From contig WGLY01000028.1 of the NCBI GenBank assembly GCA_016125335.1, positions 1 through 51,800 on the forward strand: a stretch of DNA of 51,800 bases, written 5' to 3'. Each line of letters starts with the position of its first letter. The stretch's first letter is position 1. Origin of the DNA: Frankiales bacterium (GTDB taxonomy: Bacteria; Actinomycetota; Actinomycetes; S36-B12; CAIYMF01). The notes below the pieces were generated by a model. It did not search any database, had not been told where the DNA came from, and saw only the letters and a program-made list of their open reading frames with translations. Below are positions 33,291-44,571 of this stretch, one piece after another. The position numbers and the translations under genes are program-made.

Positions 33291-36200
33291 ATGTCGACCA
33301 CGCTCGAGCGCCGTCGCCCGGCAGCCATCACCAAGGGCCGCATCCCCGGGCGCACCGTGCTGCTGGTGGCCTCGTTCGGCGCGTTCCTGGCGTTCCTCGA
33401 CGCCACGATCGTCAACGTCGCGTTCCCGAGCATCCGGGTCTCGTTCCCGGGCTCGGACATCGCGGGGCTGTCGTGGATCCTCAACGCCTACAGCATCGTG
33501 TTCGCAGCCTTCCTCGTGGTGTCCGGCCGCCTGGCCGACCTCCTCGGTCGGCGCTGGGCGTTCACCTCGGGCGTGCTGGTGTTCACGCTGGCCTCGGCGG
33601 TGTGCGCGGCGTCGGGGTCGGTCGGGTTCCTCGTGGCGGCGCGCGTCGTGCAGGCGCTCGGCGCCGCGATCCTCGTCCCCGCCTCGCTCGCGCTCGTGGT
33701 GCAGGCGTTCCCGTCCGACCGGCGCTCGCACGCGGTCGGCCTGTGGGGGGCCTCCGCGGCCCTGGCCTCCGGGCTCGGGCCGCCGATCGGGGGCGCGCTC
33801 GTCGAGGCCGGCGGCTGGCGCTGGGCGTTCCTGGTCAACGTGCCGTTCGGCATCGCCGCCCTGTGGGCCGGGCGCACCCTGCTCGTCGAGAGCCGGGCGC
33901 CGGGACGCCGGCGGATGCCCGACCTCGCGGGCGCGCTGCTGTCCAGCGGGATGCTCGGCCTGCTCACCCTCGGCCTGGTCAAGGGCGGCGACTGGGGCTG
34001 GACGTCCACCGGGACGCTGGTCTCGTTCGGCGCGTCGGCCGTGCTGCTCGTGCTCTTCGTGCTCAGCTCGCGCCGCCATCCCGTGCCGCTGCTCGACCCT
34101 GCCCTGCTGCGCATCCGGTCGTTCGCCGTGGGCAACGCGGCGACGATCGTCGCCGGGGCGGGCTTCTACGCCTACCTGCTCACCAACATCCTGTGGCTCC
34201 AGTACGTCTGGGGCTACAGCGTTCTGGCCTCCGGCTTCGCGGTCGTCCCGGGCGCGCTGGTCGCCGCGGTCCTCGCAGCCGTGCTCGGCCCGGTGGCGCA
34301 GCGGCGCGGCTACCGGCTGGTGATCGTCCCCGGCGCGCTGGTGTGGGCGCTGGCCTACCTCTGGTACGCCACGCGGGTGGAGGTGACGCCGGACTTCCTC
34401 GGCACCTGGCTGCCCGGCCAGCTGCTGTCGGGGATCGGCGTGGGGGCCACCCTGCCCGTGCTGGGCTCGGCGGCGCTGGCCGCCGTCCCCGGCGGGCGCT
34501 TCGCGACGGCGTCCGCGGTGAACTCCAGCGCCCGCCAGATCGGCGCGGTGCTGGGCATCGCCGTGCTGGTCATCATCATCGGCTCGCCGACGGCGCAGGC
34601 GCCCACGGCGGTGGTCGACTCGCTGCGCCACGGCTGGCTGCTGTCGGCCGCGTGCTTCGCGCTCACGGCGGTGGTGGCGCTCTTCGTCGGCCGCGTGCGC
34701 GCGGACGTGAGCGACGAGCAGCAGGCCGACGAGGCGCCGCCCAGCGTGCGGCTGCCGGAGCCGCGCGAGCCGGCGTCGGCCGCCGAGCCGCTGGCCGGGG
34801 CGCCGCTGCTGTCCCGTCTGCCCGCGGGGTCGCGCGCGCGGCTGGCCGCGGGGTCGACCCCCGTGCTGCTGCCCGCCGGCGAGGTCCTCGTGAGCGAGGG
34901 CGACCCGGCGCACGACATGTACGTCGTGTCCTCCGGCCGGCTCGAGGTGGTCTCCGGCGGCGCGGTGCTGCGCGAGCTCGGCGCCGGTGCCGTCATCGGC
35001 GAGCTGTCCCTGCTCACCGGGGGACGCAGGTCGGCCACGGTGCGGGCCAAGCGCGACAGCCACCTGCTCCGGGTCTCGCACGCGTCGTTCACCGCGGCCC
35101 TCGACGCCGACCCGGCCGCGCGGTCCGCGCTCACCGAGGTGCTGGCCGAGCAGCTGCGCGACGCGCACCGGCCCGAGGACGACGGCGCCCGCACGCCGCA
35201 GCCGCGCGTGGTGGCCGTGGTCGCCGCCGGCCCCGGCGCCCCCGCCGCGGAGGTGGCCGACGAGCTGGCCGCGGCATTGGCCCGCACGCTGCGGGTCACC
35301 GTGTCGCGCGAGATCGGCCCCGACGGGCTCGAGCGGGCCGAGCAGGAGCACGACCGCGTGCTGCTCGTGGCCGAGGAGGCCGCGAGCGACTGGTGGGTCC
35401 GCTGCGTGCGGCAGGCCGACCAGCTCGTGCTCGTGGCCCGCGCGGACCAGCCGCCCGGGAGCGTCCCGGCGCTCGACCGCGAGGACGCCGACCTCGTGCT
35501 GGTGGGGCCGTCGCGGGCGGCCGGCTCGGTCGTGCGCGCCTGGTCCGAGGCGGTGGCGCCCTACGCCGTGACGCAGAGCGACGGGATCGACCTGCGAGGT
35601 GCGCTGCGCCCGCTCGCCGCCCGGCTCGCCGGGCGATCGACAGGCCTGGTCATGGCCGGCGGCGGGGCCCGGGCGTTCGCGCACATCGGCGTGCTGCACG
35701 AGTTCGAGGACGCCGGCGTCGTCGTCGACCGGGTCGCCGGGGCCAGCCAGGGCTCGATCGTGGCGGCGCTGTACGCCTCCGGCCTGGACGCGGCCGAGGT
35801 CGAGGCCGCGTGCTACCAGGAGTTCGTGCGCGGCCGCCCCTTCCACGACTTCACCTTCCCGATGGTGTCGGTCGCCAAGGGCCGGCGCACCGAGCGTCTG
35901 CTGCGCCGCCACCTCGGCGACGCGCACATCGAGGAGCTGCCGCGGCAGTTCCGCTGCACCAGCACGGACCTGCAGACCCGCTCGCCGTTCGACCACCGGC
36001 GCGGCGACCTGGTCGACGCGGTGATGGCGTCGATCGCGCTCCCGGTGCTCTTCCCGCCGCGCCGCCACGGCGAGCACCTGCTCCTCGACGGCGGCATCCT
36101 CGACAACCTGCCGGTGCGCCTGCTGACCGAGCGCGACGAGGGCCCGGTCGTGGCCGTGAACATCGGCATGGGCGCGGCGCCGGCCCGTCGCGGCGACGCC

Positions 36201-36440
36201 TCGGCGTCGGGCCCGCCCCGGCCGGTGCGCATCCCCGCGCTGGGCGAGACCCTCATGCGCACGCTGTTCATCGGCAGCGGCGGCGCCGCGGAGGCGGCGC
36301 GCGAGGCGGGCGCCGTCGTGGTGACGCCGTCCTCGCGCGGCGTGGGGCTGCTGGAGTTCCACCAGCTCGACCGCATGGTCGAGTCCGGGCGCGCCGCCGG
36401 TCGCGCGCTGCTGGAGCAGGCCGGTCACCTGCTGCGCTGA
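33291..36440 (+). CDS. MFS transporter / cyclic-nucleotide-binding / patatin-type lipase fusion
   Basis: A 1049-residue fusion. Residues 1-480 are a DHA2-type 14-helix MFS transporter (DATIVNVAFPSI, GRLADLLGRRW). Residues 510-620 are a cyclic-nucleotide-binding domain with cassette GELSLLTGGRRSATV. Residues 640-770 resemble the nucleotide-fold linker of bacterial NTE-like phospholipases. Residues 785-1010 are a patatin domain with the oxyanion loop GGGAR (790-794), nucleophile Ser819 in GASQG and catalytic Asp933 in DGG. All key residues are intact, so a lipase activity gated by cAMP or cGMP beside a transporter is plausible. ATG 33291 fits the MFS start and has GGAAGGGA upstream. The promoter region follows tRNA-Pro. 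Confidence 0.9.
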   Translation: MSTTLERRRPAAITKGRIPGRTVLLVASFGAFLAFLDATIVNVAFPSIRVSFPGSDIAGLSWILNAYSIVFAAFLVVSGRLADLLGRRWAFTSGVLVFTLASAVCAASGSVGFLVAARVVQALGAAILVPASLALVVQAFPSDRRSHAVGLWGASAALASGLGPPIGGALVEAGGWRWAFLVNVPFGIAALWAGRTLLVESRAPGRRRMPDLAGALLSSGMLGLLTLGLVKGGDWGWTSTGTLVSFGASAVLLVLFVLSSRRHPVPLLDPALLRIRSFAVGNAATIVAGAGFYAYLLTNILWLQYVWGYSVLASGFAVVPGALVAAVLAAVLGPVAQRRGYRLVIVPGALVWALAYLWYATRVEVTPDFLGTWLPGQLLSGIGVGATLPVLGSAALAAVPGGRFATASAVNSSARQIGAVLGIAVLVIIIGSPTAQAPTAVVDSLRHGWLLSAACFALTAVVALFVGRVRADVSDEQQADEAPPSVRLPEPREPASAAEPLAGAPLLSRLPAGSRARLAAGSTPVLLPAGEVLVSEGDPAHDMYVVSSGRLEVVSGGAVLRELGAGAVIGELSLLTGGRRSATVRAKRDSHLLRVSHASFTAALDADPAARSALTEVLAEQLRDAHRPEDDGARTPQPRVVAVVAAGPGAPAAEVADELAAALARTLRVTVSREIGPDGLERAEQEHDRVLLVAEEAASDWWVRCVRQADQLVLVARADQPPGSVPALDREDADLVLVGPSRAAGSVVRAWSEAVAPYAVTQSDGIDLRGALRPLAARLAGRSTGLVMAGGGARAFAHIGVLHEFEDAGVVVDRVAGASQGSIVAALYASGLDAAEVEAACYQEFVRGRPFHDFTFPMVSVAKGRRTERLLRRHLGDAHIEELPRQFRCTSTDLQTRSPFDHRRGDLVDAVMASIALPVLFPPRRHGEHLLLDGGILDNLPVRLLTERDEGPVVAVNIGMGAAPARRGDASASGPPRPVRIPALGETLMRTLFIGSGGAAEAAREAGAVVVTPSSRGVGLLEFHQLDRMVESGRAAGRALLEQAGHLLR

Positions 36441-36450
36441 GCGGGGTCGG

Positions 36451-37269
36451 TCAGGGCGAGGGCACGACGAGCTCGTCGCCCTGACGCGCCACCGAGACCA
36501 GCCGGTCGCCGGCGTAGGACTCGGCGATGGCGTCGAGCGCGTCGTCGGTGCGGGCCGGGCCGTGGTGGAACAGCACGAGCCGACGTACGCCGCACTCGCG
36601 GGCGAGCGCCACGGCGTCCTCCACGGTGGAGTGCGCGTAGGCGTCGGCCCAGCGGCGCTCGCTCTCGACGAACTGCGCGTCGTGCAGCAGCACGTCGACG
36701 CCGTCGAGCAGGTCGCGCACCCGCTCCCCGACGCCGGCGGAGATGACGTGGTCGGGCACGTAGGCGATCGAGCCCTGCTCGTCGCTGACCCGGTAGCCGA
36801 AGGTGCGCCCGCCCTTGTGCGCGACCTCGGCCGCCCGGACGTGGAACCCCTCGACGAGCTGCTCGCCCTCCTCGACCGTGCGGAACTCCCACGACCCCTG
36901 CAGCCCGTCGGGCGTGATCGGGAAGCTGGGCGGGGCCATCGAGGTCGCCAGCAGGTCGCGGCCGGACCGGCCGTCCTGGGCCGGGACGTGCAGCGCGACC
37001 TCGGCGTCGGGCCGGTCCCCCGCGGCGAAGAAGGGCAGCCCCTGCACGTGGTCCCAGTGCAGGTGGCTCACGAGGATGCTGCCGCGGAAGGCCGCGCCGC
37101 CCAGGCGCGGGGTGAGCTCGCGCAGGCCGGTCCCGGCGTCGAGGACGAGGGTGGGGACGTCACCGCCGTCGGGCACCACCGCCACGCACGACGTGTGGCC
37201 GCCGTAGCGGACGAACTCGGCTCCGGGTGCGGGGGTCGCCCCCCGCACGCCGAGCAGGACGAGGCGCAC
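36451..37269 (-). CDS. RNase Z-like MBL-fold hydrolase
   Basis: A 272-residue metallo-beta-lactamase-fold protein of the RNase Z/phosphodiesterase branch. SHLHWDHVQGLPFF is the metal motif, with later ligands in YVPDH and LLHDAQF and the FHHGPARTDD end. It starts at once with the fold (MRLVLLGVRGATPA), which suits cyclic-phosphate or cAMP phosphodiesterases of this branch. The GTG at 37269 is leaderless (TAGGCT 6 nt upstream). It converges on the fusion gene with 10 bp between stops. A link to cyclic-nucleotide turnover is only suggested by the neighbour. Confidence 0.85.
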   Translation of the reverse strand: MRLVLLGVRGATPAPGAEFVRYGGHTSCVAVVPDGGDVPTLVLDAGTGLRELTPRLGGAAFRGSILVSHLHWDHVQGLPFFAAGDRPDAEVALHVPAQDGRSGRDLLATSMAPPSFPITPDGLQGSWEFRTVEEGEQLVEGFHVRAAEVAHKGGRTFGYRVSDEQGSIAYVPDHVISAGVGERVRDLLDGVDVLLHDAQFVESERRWADAYAHSTVEDAVALARECGVRRLVLFHHGPARTDDALDAIAESYAGDRLVSVARQGDELVVPSP

Positions 37270-37275
37270 CGGGGC

Positions 37276-37281
37276 AGCCTA
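37276..37281 (-). promoter_or_regulatory. -10 hexamer for a leaderless start at 37269
   Basis: TAGGCT on the minus strand is followed by 6 nt and then GTG. Confidence 0.5.
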
Positions 37282-37340
37282 GGGGCGCGGGGACGGCCGC
37301 GGGCCGGACCGCCCGTGATGGGGCCGAACGGCGGAGGCCG

Positions 37341-37346
37341 TAGCGT
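37341..37346 (+). promoter_or_regulatory. -10 hexamer for a leaderless start at 37354
   Basis: TAGCGT is followed by 7 nt and then the GTG start. Two leaderless promoters thus lie back to back in an 84-bp divergent gap. Confidence 0.55.
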
Positions 37347-37353
37347 GGACGCC

Positions 37354-37866
37354 GTGGAGCGCGTGGACCCCGTGCAGACCTACTGGACCGGCCGGTGCGA
37401 GAGCCGCGGCCTGGCCGTGCTCGGCATCGGCATCGGGCTCGTGGTGCTGGCGGTCGGCGCCGGCACGGCGATCGCGCTGCGCGGTGCGGGTACCGCCTGG
37501 GTCGGCTGGCTCGTCGCCGTCGTGGGCCTCGTCGTCGGCGTCGCGGGCTGGGTCGCCTCCTCGCTCGTGGCCGTCCTCACCGAGGAGACGTTCACTGTGC
37601 GGTTCGGCCCGGTCGGCGTGCCGCGGCGCACGATCGCCCTCGCCGACGTCGCCGACGCGAGCGCCGTGGTGGTCGAGCCGCTCGAGTGGGGCGGCTGGGG
37701 CTACCGCTGGATCCCGTGGGCCCGCGCGTCCGCCGCGGTGATCCGCCGGGGTCCCGGCATCGTCCTGCGGCTCAAGGACGGACGGCGCTTCGCGGTCACG
37801 GTGGAGGACGCCGTCGACGGCGCGAAGCTCACCTCGGCCGCCCTGCTCGGCGCCCGGCGGCCCTGA
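37354..37866 (+). CDS. two-helix membrane protein with PH-like C-terminal part
   Basis: A 170-residue protein with two adjacent hydrophobic helices (about 14-37 and 44-66) and a cytoplasmic tail. The tail is a beta-rich segment with FTVRFGPVGVPRRTIALADV, then a Trp-rich loop (WGGWGYRWIPWARAS) and GIVLRLKDGRRFAVTVED. That pattern resembles bacterial PH-like domains found in small membrane proteins. The leaderless GTG at 37354 is preferred to the in-frame GTG at 37345, which would overlap the -10. Function unknown. Confidence 0.7.
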   Translation: MERVDPVQTYWTGRCESRGLAVLGIGIGLVVLAVGAGTAIALRGAGTAWVGWLVAVVGLVVGVAGWVASSLVAVLTEETFTVRFGPVGVPRRTIALADVADASAVVVEPLEWGGWGYRWIPWARASAAVIRRGPGIVLRLKDGRRFAVTVEDAVDGAKLTSAALLGARRP

Positions 37867-37891
37867 GCCGCTCCCGGGGGCGGCGGCCCGC

Positions 37892-38848
37892 TCAGCCGTA
37901 GGTCGCGACGACGGCGAGGTGGTCGGTGCGGAACACCGGGAAGGTCTGCCACGAGGTGGCCCGCCAGGGCAGGTCCCGCCCGACGACGTGGTCGATCGCC
38001 ACGAGCGGCCGGCTGTCACCGGTGTGCGGGAACGTCGGCTGGAAGCCCGCGCCCGCCTGGTCCGCGGCGTCGCGGAAGCCGTCGGACTCCAGCCCGCGGA
38101 AAGGGGCCTGGTCGCGCGTGGCGTTGAAGTCGCCGGCCACCACCACCGGACCGCTCACCTGCGCGAGGTCGGTGCGCAGTGCGGCGAAGTCCTCGCCGCG
38201 GCCGGTGTGGTCGTAGGGCGCGGGCGCGAGGGGGTGCACGGCGACCACGGTCACCACCGTGCCCGCCACGGTCGCCCGGGCCGCCACCGTCTGCGAGATG
38301 GTGCCGGCCAGCGTGCGCTCGTCGGTGAGCGGGAGCCGCGACCACAGGCCCGTGCCCGTGAAGGAGTCCTCCGGCCGGGCCACGTGGTAGGGCAGCAGGT
38401 CGTCGAGCCCCGCGTCGTGCAGCCGGCGCACGGCGTCCGGCGTCAGCTCCTCGAGGGCCAGCACGTCCACGTCCTGCGCCTTCACGAGGTCGACCACGTC
38501 CTGGGCGTCGGCGCTGCCGAAGCGCAGGTTGCTCGCCATCACCCGCAGCACGGGGTGGCCCGAGTCGCCGGGGTCGGCGACGTAGATCGGCACCTGCCAC
38601 GCGACGTTGACCACCGCGAGCAGCGCCGCGACGCCGATGACGACGAGGTTGCGCGACAGCAGCGCCACCAGCAGGGCGACGACGGCGACGACCGTCACGA
38701 ACGGCATGACGGCGGTGAGCACCCCGAGCAGCCCCGGCTCGGCGCCCAGCGCGCGCGAGACGGTGGGGACGGCGACGAGCGCGCACAGCAGCACCGCGAC
38801 GGTGGCGAGCACCGGGTGCCGGCGTCGCGCCGGTGCCTCGTCCTCCAC
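37892..38848 (-). CDS. membrane-anchored endonuclease/exonuclease/phosphatase-family protein
   Basis: A 318-residue protein. Three N-terminal helices (about 10-30, 40-62, 65-83) precede an EEP domain facing outside or inside the membrane. The domain contains VMASNLRFGSADA (catalytic Asn), LALEEL (metal-binding Glu), VVAVHPLAP, VVAGDFNATRD and the terminal RTDHLAVV with the catalytic Asp-His pair. Members cleave phosphodiesters or phosphomonoesters; a secreted nuclease or phospholipase-like role is possible. GTG 38848 is 6 nt after TACCCT, so the transcript is leaderless. Confidence 0.85.
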   Translation of the reverse strand: MEDEAPARRRHPVLATVAVLLCALVAVPTVSRALGAEPGLLGVLTAVMPFVTVVAVVALLVALLSRNLVVIGVAALLAVVNVAWQVPIYVADPGDSGHPVLRVMASNLRFGSADAQDVVDLVKAQDVDVLALEELTPDAVRRLHDAGLDDLLPYHVARPEDSFTGTGLWSRLPLTDERTLAGTISQTVAARATVAGTVVTVVAVHPLAPAPYDHTGRGEDFAALRTDLAQVSGPVVVAGDFNATRDQAPFRGLESDGFRDAADQAGAGFQPTFPHTGDSRPLVAIDHVVGRDLPWRATSWQTFPVFRTDHLAVVATYG

Positions 38849-38854
38849 CCGCTC

Positions 38855-38860
38855 AGGGTA
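38855..38860 (-). promoter_or_regulatory. -10 hexamer for a leaderless start at 38848
   Basis: TACCCT on the minus strand is followed by 6 nt and then GTG. Confidence 0.5.
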
Positions 38861-38922
38861 GGTCGGCGCCTCGGACCGCCCGCGCGCCGGGGCGCGGCCC
38901 CCAGGGGTCGGGCCTGCGCGCC

Positions 38923-41358
<2,436 letters not shown>

Positions 41359-41360
41359 TC

Positions 41361-41366
41361 ATCCTA
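41361..41366 (-). promoter_or_regulatory. -10 hexamer of ask
   Basis: TAGGAT on the minus strand, 42 nt before the ask start. A perfect 8-bp palindrome GTTCGAAC lies in the leader at 41346-41353. Confidence 0.35.
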
Positions 41367-41441
41367 CCGGCGCAAGAACGGCACGCCCCGTGCGTCCGAC
41401 TGGTGGGATGTCCGTCCGGGGGCGCGCACGGCCGGAATTCC

Positions 41442-42218
41442 TCAGGCCGGAGCAGGCGGGAACGCCGCAGCGATCTCGGTCCACGGCGCGAGCGGGGTGT
41501 GCTCCCCCTCGACGTCGAGCAGCCGCACCACCCGGCCGGCCGGCACCACGAGCTCGCGGTAGACGGTGCCGTCCGTGGTGTCGCGCTGGACGTCGGCGAA
41601 GGCGCCGGGCACGGCCACCGGGGTCACGGTGACCACGGTGGTGGCTCCCCCGCCGGCGACGCAGGCGCGCATCGCGGCGGTGTAGACGTCGACGAAGCGC
41701 TGCGCCGCCTCGGGCGTGCCGTAGTCCAGGGCGATGCCCACGGCGTGGCGGCCGCTGGTGTGCCGGTAGTCGGCCTCGAGCGCGTGCACCGGCACGGGCA
41801 CGGGGGTGGCGTACGTGGCCTCCTGGCAGCCGAACGGCAGCATCGCGTCGGTGACGTCGCGCGGGTCGCGCGCCACCACGGGCGTGCCGTTGCCGGTGTA
41901 GCCCTCCTCCGGGCTGCCGTTGTCGACGTACGCCTTCCACCCGGGGCCGAGCGCCGTTGCCCTGGGCATGGTGGAGGCGCCGAGCGGGCCGCTCGTGGTG
42001 GCCGGCACCGCCGTGCGGTCGAAGCCGGAGGGAGACGCCGTGGCCGACGCGGACGGCTCGGGCGCGGTCGGGGCCGACGCGCTCGCGGACTCCGTGGCCG
42101 CCGTGGCCGAGGACGCGGCCGCGGGCGAGGCGGAGTCCTGCGCCTGGCCGCAGGCGGAGAGCAGCAGCGCGCCCGCGGCCAGGGCCGCGGCGAGACCGGG
42201 ACGCACCCGACCGCTCAT
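41442..42218 (-). CDS. secreted lipoprotein with sensor-like domain
   Basis: A 258-residue protein with a type II signal peptide (lipobox LSAC, Cys23), a Ser/Ala/Thr/Pro-rich linker of about 60 residues and a folded part with two cysteines (FGCQE, MRACVAG). The TPEAAQRFVDVYTAAMRACVAG pattern, a repeat-like helix before a Cys, resembles the outer domain of the DUF2510 protein at 16314 (SPAAARAALAEF...SC). Both may be related to PknH_C-type sensor domains, but that is tentative. It starts 4 nt after the M15 peptidase stop, so it may be cotranscribed. Confidence 0.75.
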   Translation of the reverse strand: MSGRVRPGLAAALAAGALLLSACGQAQDSASPAAASSATAATESASASAPTAPEPSASATASPSGFDRTAVPATTSGPLGASTMPRATALGPGWKAYVDNGSPEEGYTGNGTPVVARDPRDVTDAMLPFGCQEATYATPVPVPVHALEADYRHTSGRHAVGIALDYGTPEAAQRFVDVYTAAMRACVAGGGATTVVTVTPVAVPGAFADVQRDTTDGTVYRELVVPAGRVVRLLDVEGEHTPLAPWTEIAAAFPPAPA

Positions 42219-42222
42219 GACC

Positions 42223-43779
42223 TCACCCGCCGTTCGAGCTGAAGTGCTGGTAGTCGTGGTGGGACCAGCGTGCTCCCCAGTACCAGTGCCGCGCGGCGAA
42301 GGCCCGCGCCACCACGGAACCCGGCCGGATCACGCCGCGCCGGTGCAGGTAGTGCGCGCGGAAGTAGTAGTAGTTGTGCGCCGCGGCCGCGGGGTACACG
42401 TGGCGCCCGGTGGCGTACGGGTTCTCGTAGGTGTTGACGTCGATCGCGTTGCCGTAGGAGTGCTGGCTCACGCGCTTGGGGTTGCCCGTCACCTTGCGGC
42501 AGTTGAACGCGGACGTCGCGCCGGCGTTCATCGCGGCGATGTCCGAGCCGGTCGAGCTCACCGTGCCGTTCCGGTAGAAGTGGTCCGTGGGCACGATCTG
42601 CTTGAACGGGAACCGGGCCCGGAACGCCTGCACGAACACCGACTGCACGGCGGGCACGGCGTCCCACCGCAGGATGATGTCGCCGCGCCGGATGTGGCCG
42701 CGGTAGTCGTAGTAGTTCACCGACAGCCGCCGCAGCGACGACGGGCCCACGGGGCACCCGAGGCGGTAGGACCACGGCACGTCCGCGCGGGTGAGCGCAC
42801 CCGAGACCTCCGGGTCGACCGAGCGGCTGATCGTGATCCGTGCGCTGCTCGTGGCCGAGGAGCCGTCCGGCCACACGACGTCGGCGCGCAGCACCATGAA
42901 GGCGGGGTTCGAGGGCTGCCAGGTGAGCGTGAACGAGCCCGAGGCGTCCACCTCCGGGTGCCCGAGGGTGATCCACGTGGAGGAGGTCGTGCGGCGCACC
43001 CGCAGCGTTACGCTCGGCACGGCGGCGTCGGTCGGGCTCGCCGCGCCGGTGATGGTCACGGTGCGCAGCACGGCGACCGCCGGGGGCGCGGAGAACTCCA
43101 CGGTGTGGCCGGGGGTCGAGTCCAGGGTCGTCACCGTGACGGTGGCCGACGCCGTGCCCCCCGAGCTCGTGGTGACCGTGTAGCCGAACGTGTCCTGGCC
43201 GGCCCAGCCGTCGGCCGGCGTGTACGTGACGGCGGTGCCCGCGTCGATCACCGCGGTGCCGTGCCCCGGCGCGGTGACGGCGGTGACGGTGAGCCGTCCC
43301 GACGCGGGGTCGCTGTCGTTGTCGAGCACGGCCACGCGCACGGGGGCGCCGGGGCCGGTCGTCGCCTGGTCGTCGGCGACGACGGGTGCCGGCCCGAGCA
43401 CCGAGACCGTCACCGTGGCCTGCGCGGTGAGCCCCGTGGAGTCGGTGACGGCGTAGCGGAAGGAGTCGGTGCCGGTGAAGCCGGTGTCGGGCAGGTAGCT
43501 CAGCGCCGGCCGCGTGGTGCCGTCGGTGCTCACCGTGGTGACCGACGCGGTGCCGTGCTGCGGCGGCGCGGCGTCGACGAGGGCCAGCACCGCGTCGCCG
43601 TCGAGGGTGTCGTCGGCGAGCACGTCGACGACGAGGGGCTCCGGGGTGGCGGCCAGCGGTGCCGAGGCGGCGTCGTCGACCGCGACCGGCGCCGTCGGGC
43701 CCGCGGCGTAGGCCGGCCCCGCGACCACGGCCGCGCACAGCACGGCGGCGATCGCCGCGAGGGAGCGCCTCGCTCTCAT
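42223..43779 (-). CDS. secreted M15-type peptidase with two cadherin-like repeats
   Basis: A 518-residue secreted protein. The signal peptide ends at about residue 25 (AAVVAGPAYAA). Two tandem cadherin/Big_9-like repeats follow (about residues 30-125 and 130-215, each with a TPxxGxxGxDxFxYxVT end), then an Ig-like domain. The C-terminal third is a M15 (VanY/endolysin-type) D-Ala-D-Ala peptidase domain. SQHSYGNAIDVN supplies the zinc His and Asp, and WSHHDYQHF the last His. It may act on cell-wall peptides, held to the surface by the beta repeats. ATG 43779 fits the signal peptide; the upstream frame is open but has no signal. Confidence 0.85.
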   Translation of the reverse strand: MRARRSLAAIAAVLCAAVVAGPAYAAGPTAPVAVDDAASAPLAATPEPLVVDVLADDTLDGDAVLALVDAAPPQHGTASVTTVSTDGTTRPALSYLPDTGFTGTDSFRYAVTDSTGLTAQATVTVSVLGPAPVVADDQATTGPGAPVRVAVLDNDSDPASGRLTVTAVTAPGHGTAVIDAGTAVTYTPADGWAGQDTFGYTVTTSSGGTASATVTVTTLDSTPGHTVEFSAPPAVAVLRTVTITGAASPTDAAVPSVTLRVRRTTSSTWITLGHPEVDASGSFTLTWQPSNPAFMVLRADVVWPDGSSATSSARITISRSVDPEVSGALTRADVPWSYRLGCPVGPSSLRRLSVNYYDYRGHIRRGDIILRWDAVPAVQSVFVQAFRARFPFKQIVPTDHFYRNGTVSSTGSDIAAMNAGATSAFNCRKVTGNPKRVSQHSYGNAIDVNTYENPYATGRHVYPAAAAHNYYYFRAHYLHRRGVIRPGSVVARAFAARHWYWGARWSHHDYQHFSSNGG

Positions 43780-43965
43780 GGTCCGGTCCGCCTCACTCGC
43801 TCGCCCGTGCCCGACGCGACCCCGGGCGGGGTGCCGCGGGGTCGTCTCGATGAGCATCGACCGTCTCACGGGTGCGGTTGAACGTCGAGGACCTCGTCCG
43901 CCCTGCGCACGTGCCGGGTGCTCCGTCCGCGTGACGGGCGCCGGGCCGCTGCGGCGGCCGCGGCC

Positions 43966-44559
43966 TCAGACCGGGTCCGCGGCCTCGACGTCGATCGGCA
44001 CCTCGAGGCGCACGTGCGCCATGAGCGACTGGATCGCGCGCACCGCGGCCGACGCCGCCTGGCCCCAGTTGTTGAGGTAGCTGAACTGCCACCACCACAG
44101 CGCCTCGAGCGTGCGGCCCGCGGCGTGGTGCGCCAGCCCGTGCAGGAGGTCGGCCGTGACGTCGGCCAGGTCGTCCGACAGCCGCGCGGTGACGACCTCG
44201 GGGCCGGAGAACGGGTCGAACACCTCGGCGTACTCGTCCGCGGGGCCGAGCATGTCGCGCAGGGCGTCGCGCACCCGGTCGAGCGAGGGCTCGGCCCCGG
44301 CGTCCGGCTCGTACTCGTCGCGCGGGGTGACGTCGGCCAGCGCGCCGAGCGGGGCGCCGGCGGCGAGCAGCGCGGAGAGCTCGAGCAGCAGGATCGAGAT
44401 CGCGGCGTCCGGGTCGGCCGCGGCCGCGACGGCCTCGACCGAGGACACGAAGCGGGCCGAGGCGTGCGCCATGTCGGCGGCGATGTCGGCGAGGTCGGCG
44501 GGTGCGCCCTCGCCGCGCTCGACGTCGGTCCCGGTGCTGGGGGTGCGCTCGTCGGTCAT
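43966..44559 (-). CDS. DUF5063 protein
   Basis: A 197-residue acidic, mostly helical protein. The LEALWWWQFSYLNNWGQAASAAVRAI motif in the C-terminal third marks DUF5063, which in actinobacteria is regularly found next to recR. The role is unknown, but gene linkage suggests a link with replication or repair. ATG 44559 lies 12 nt after the recR stop. It is likely the last gene of dnaX-recR-DUF5063. Confidence 0.88.
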   Translation of the reverse strand: MTDERTPSTGTDVERGEGAPADLADIAADMAHASARFVSSVEAVAAAADPDAAISILLLELSALLAAGAPLGALADVTPRDEYEPDAGAEPSLDRVRDALRDMLGPADEYAEVFDPFSGPEVVTARLSDDLADVTADLLHGLAHHAAGRTLEALWWWQFSYLNNWGQAASAAVRAIQSLMAHVRLEVPIDVEAADPV

Positions 44560-44571
44560 GGCACCAATCTG

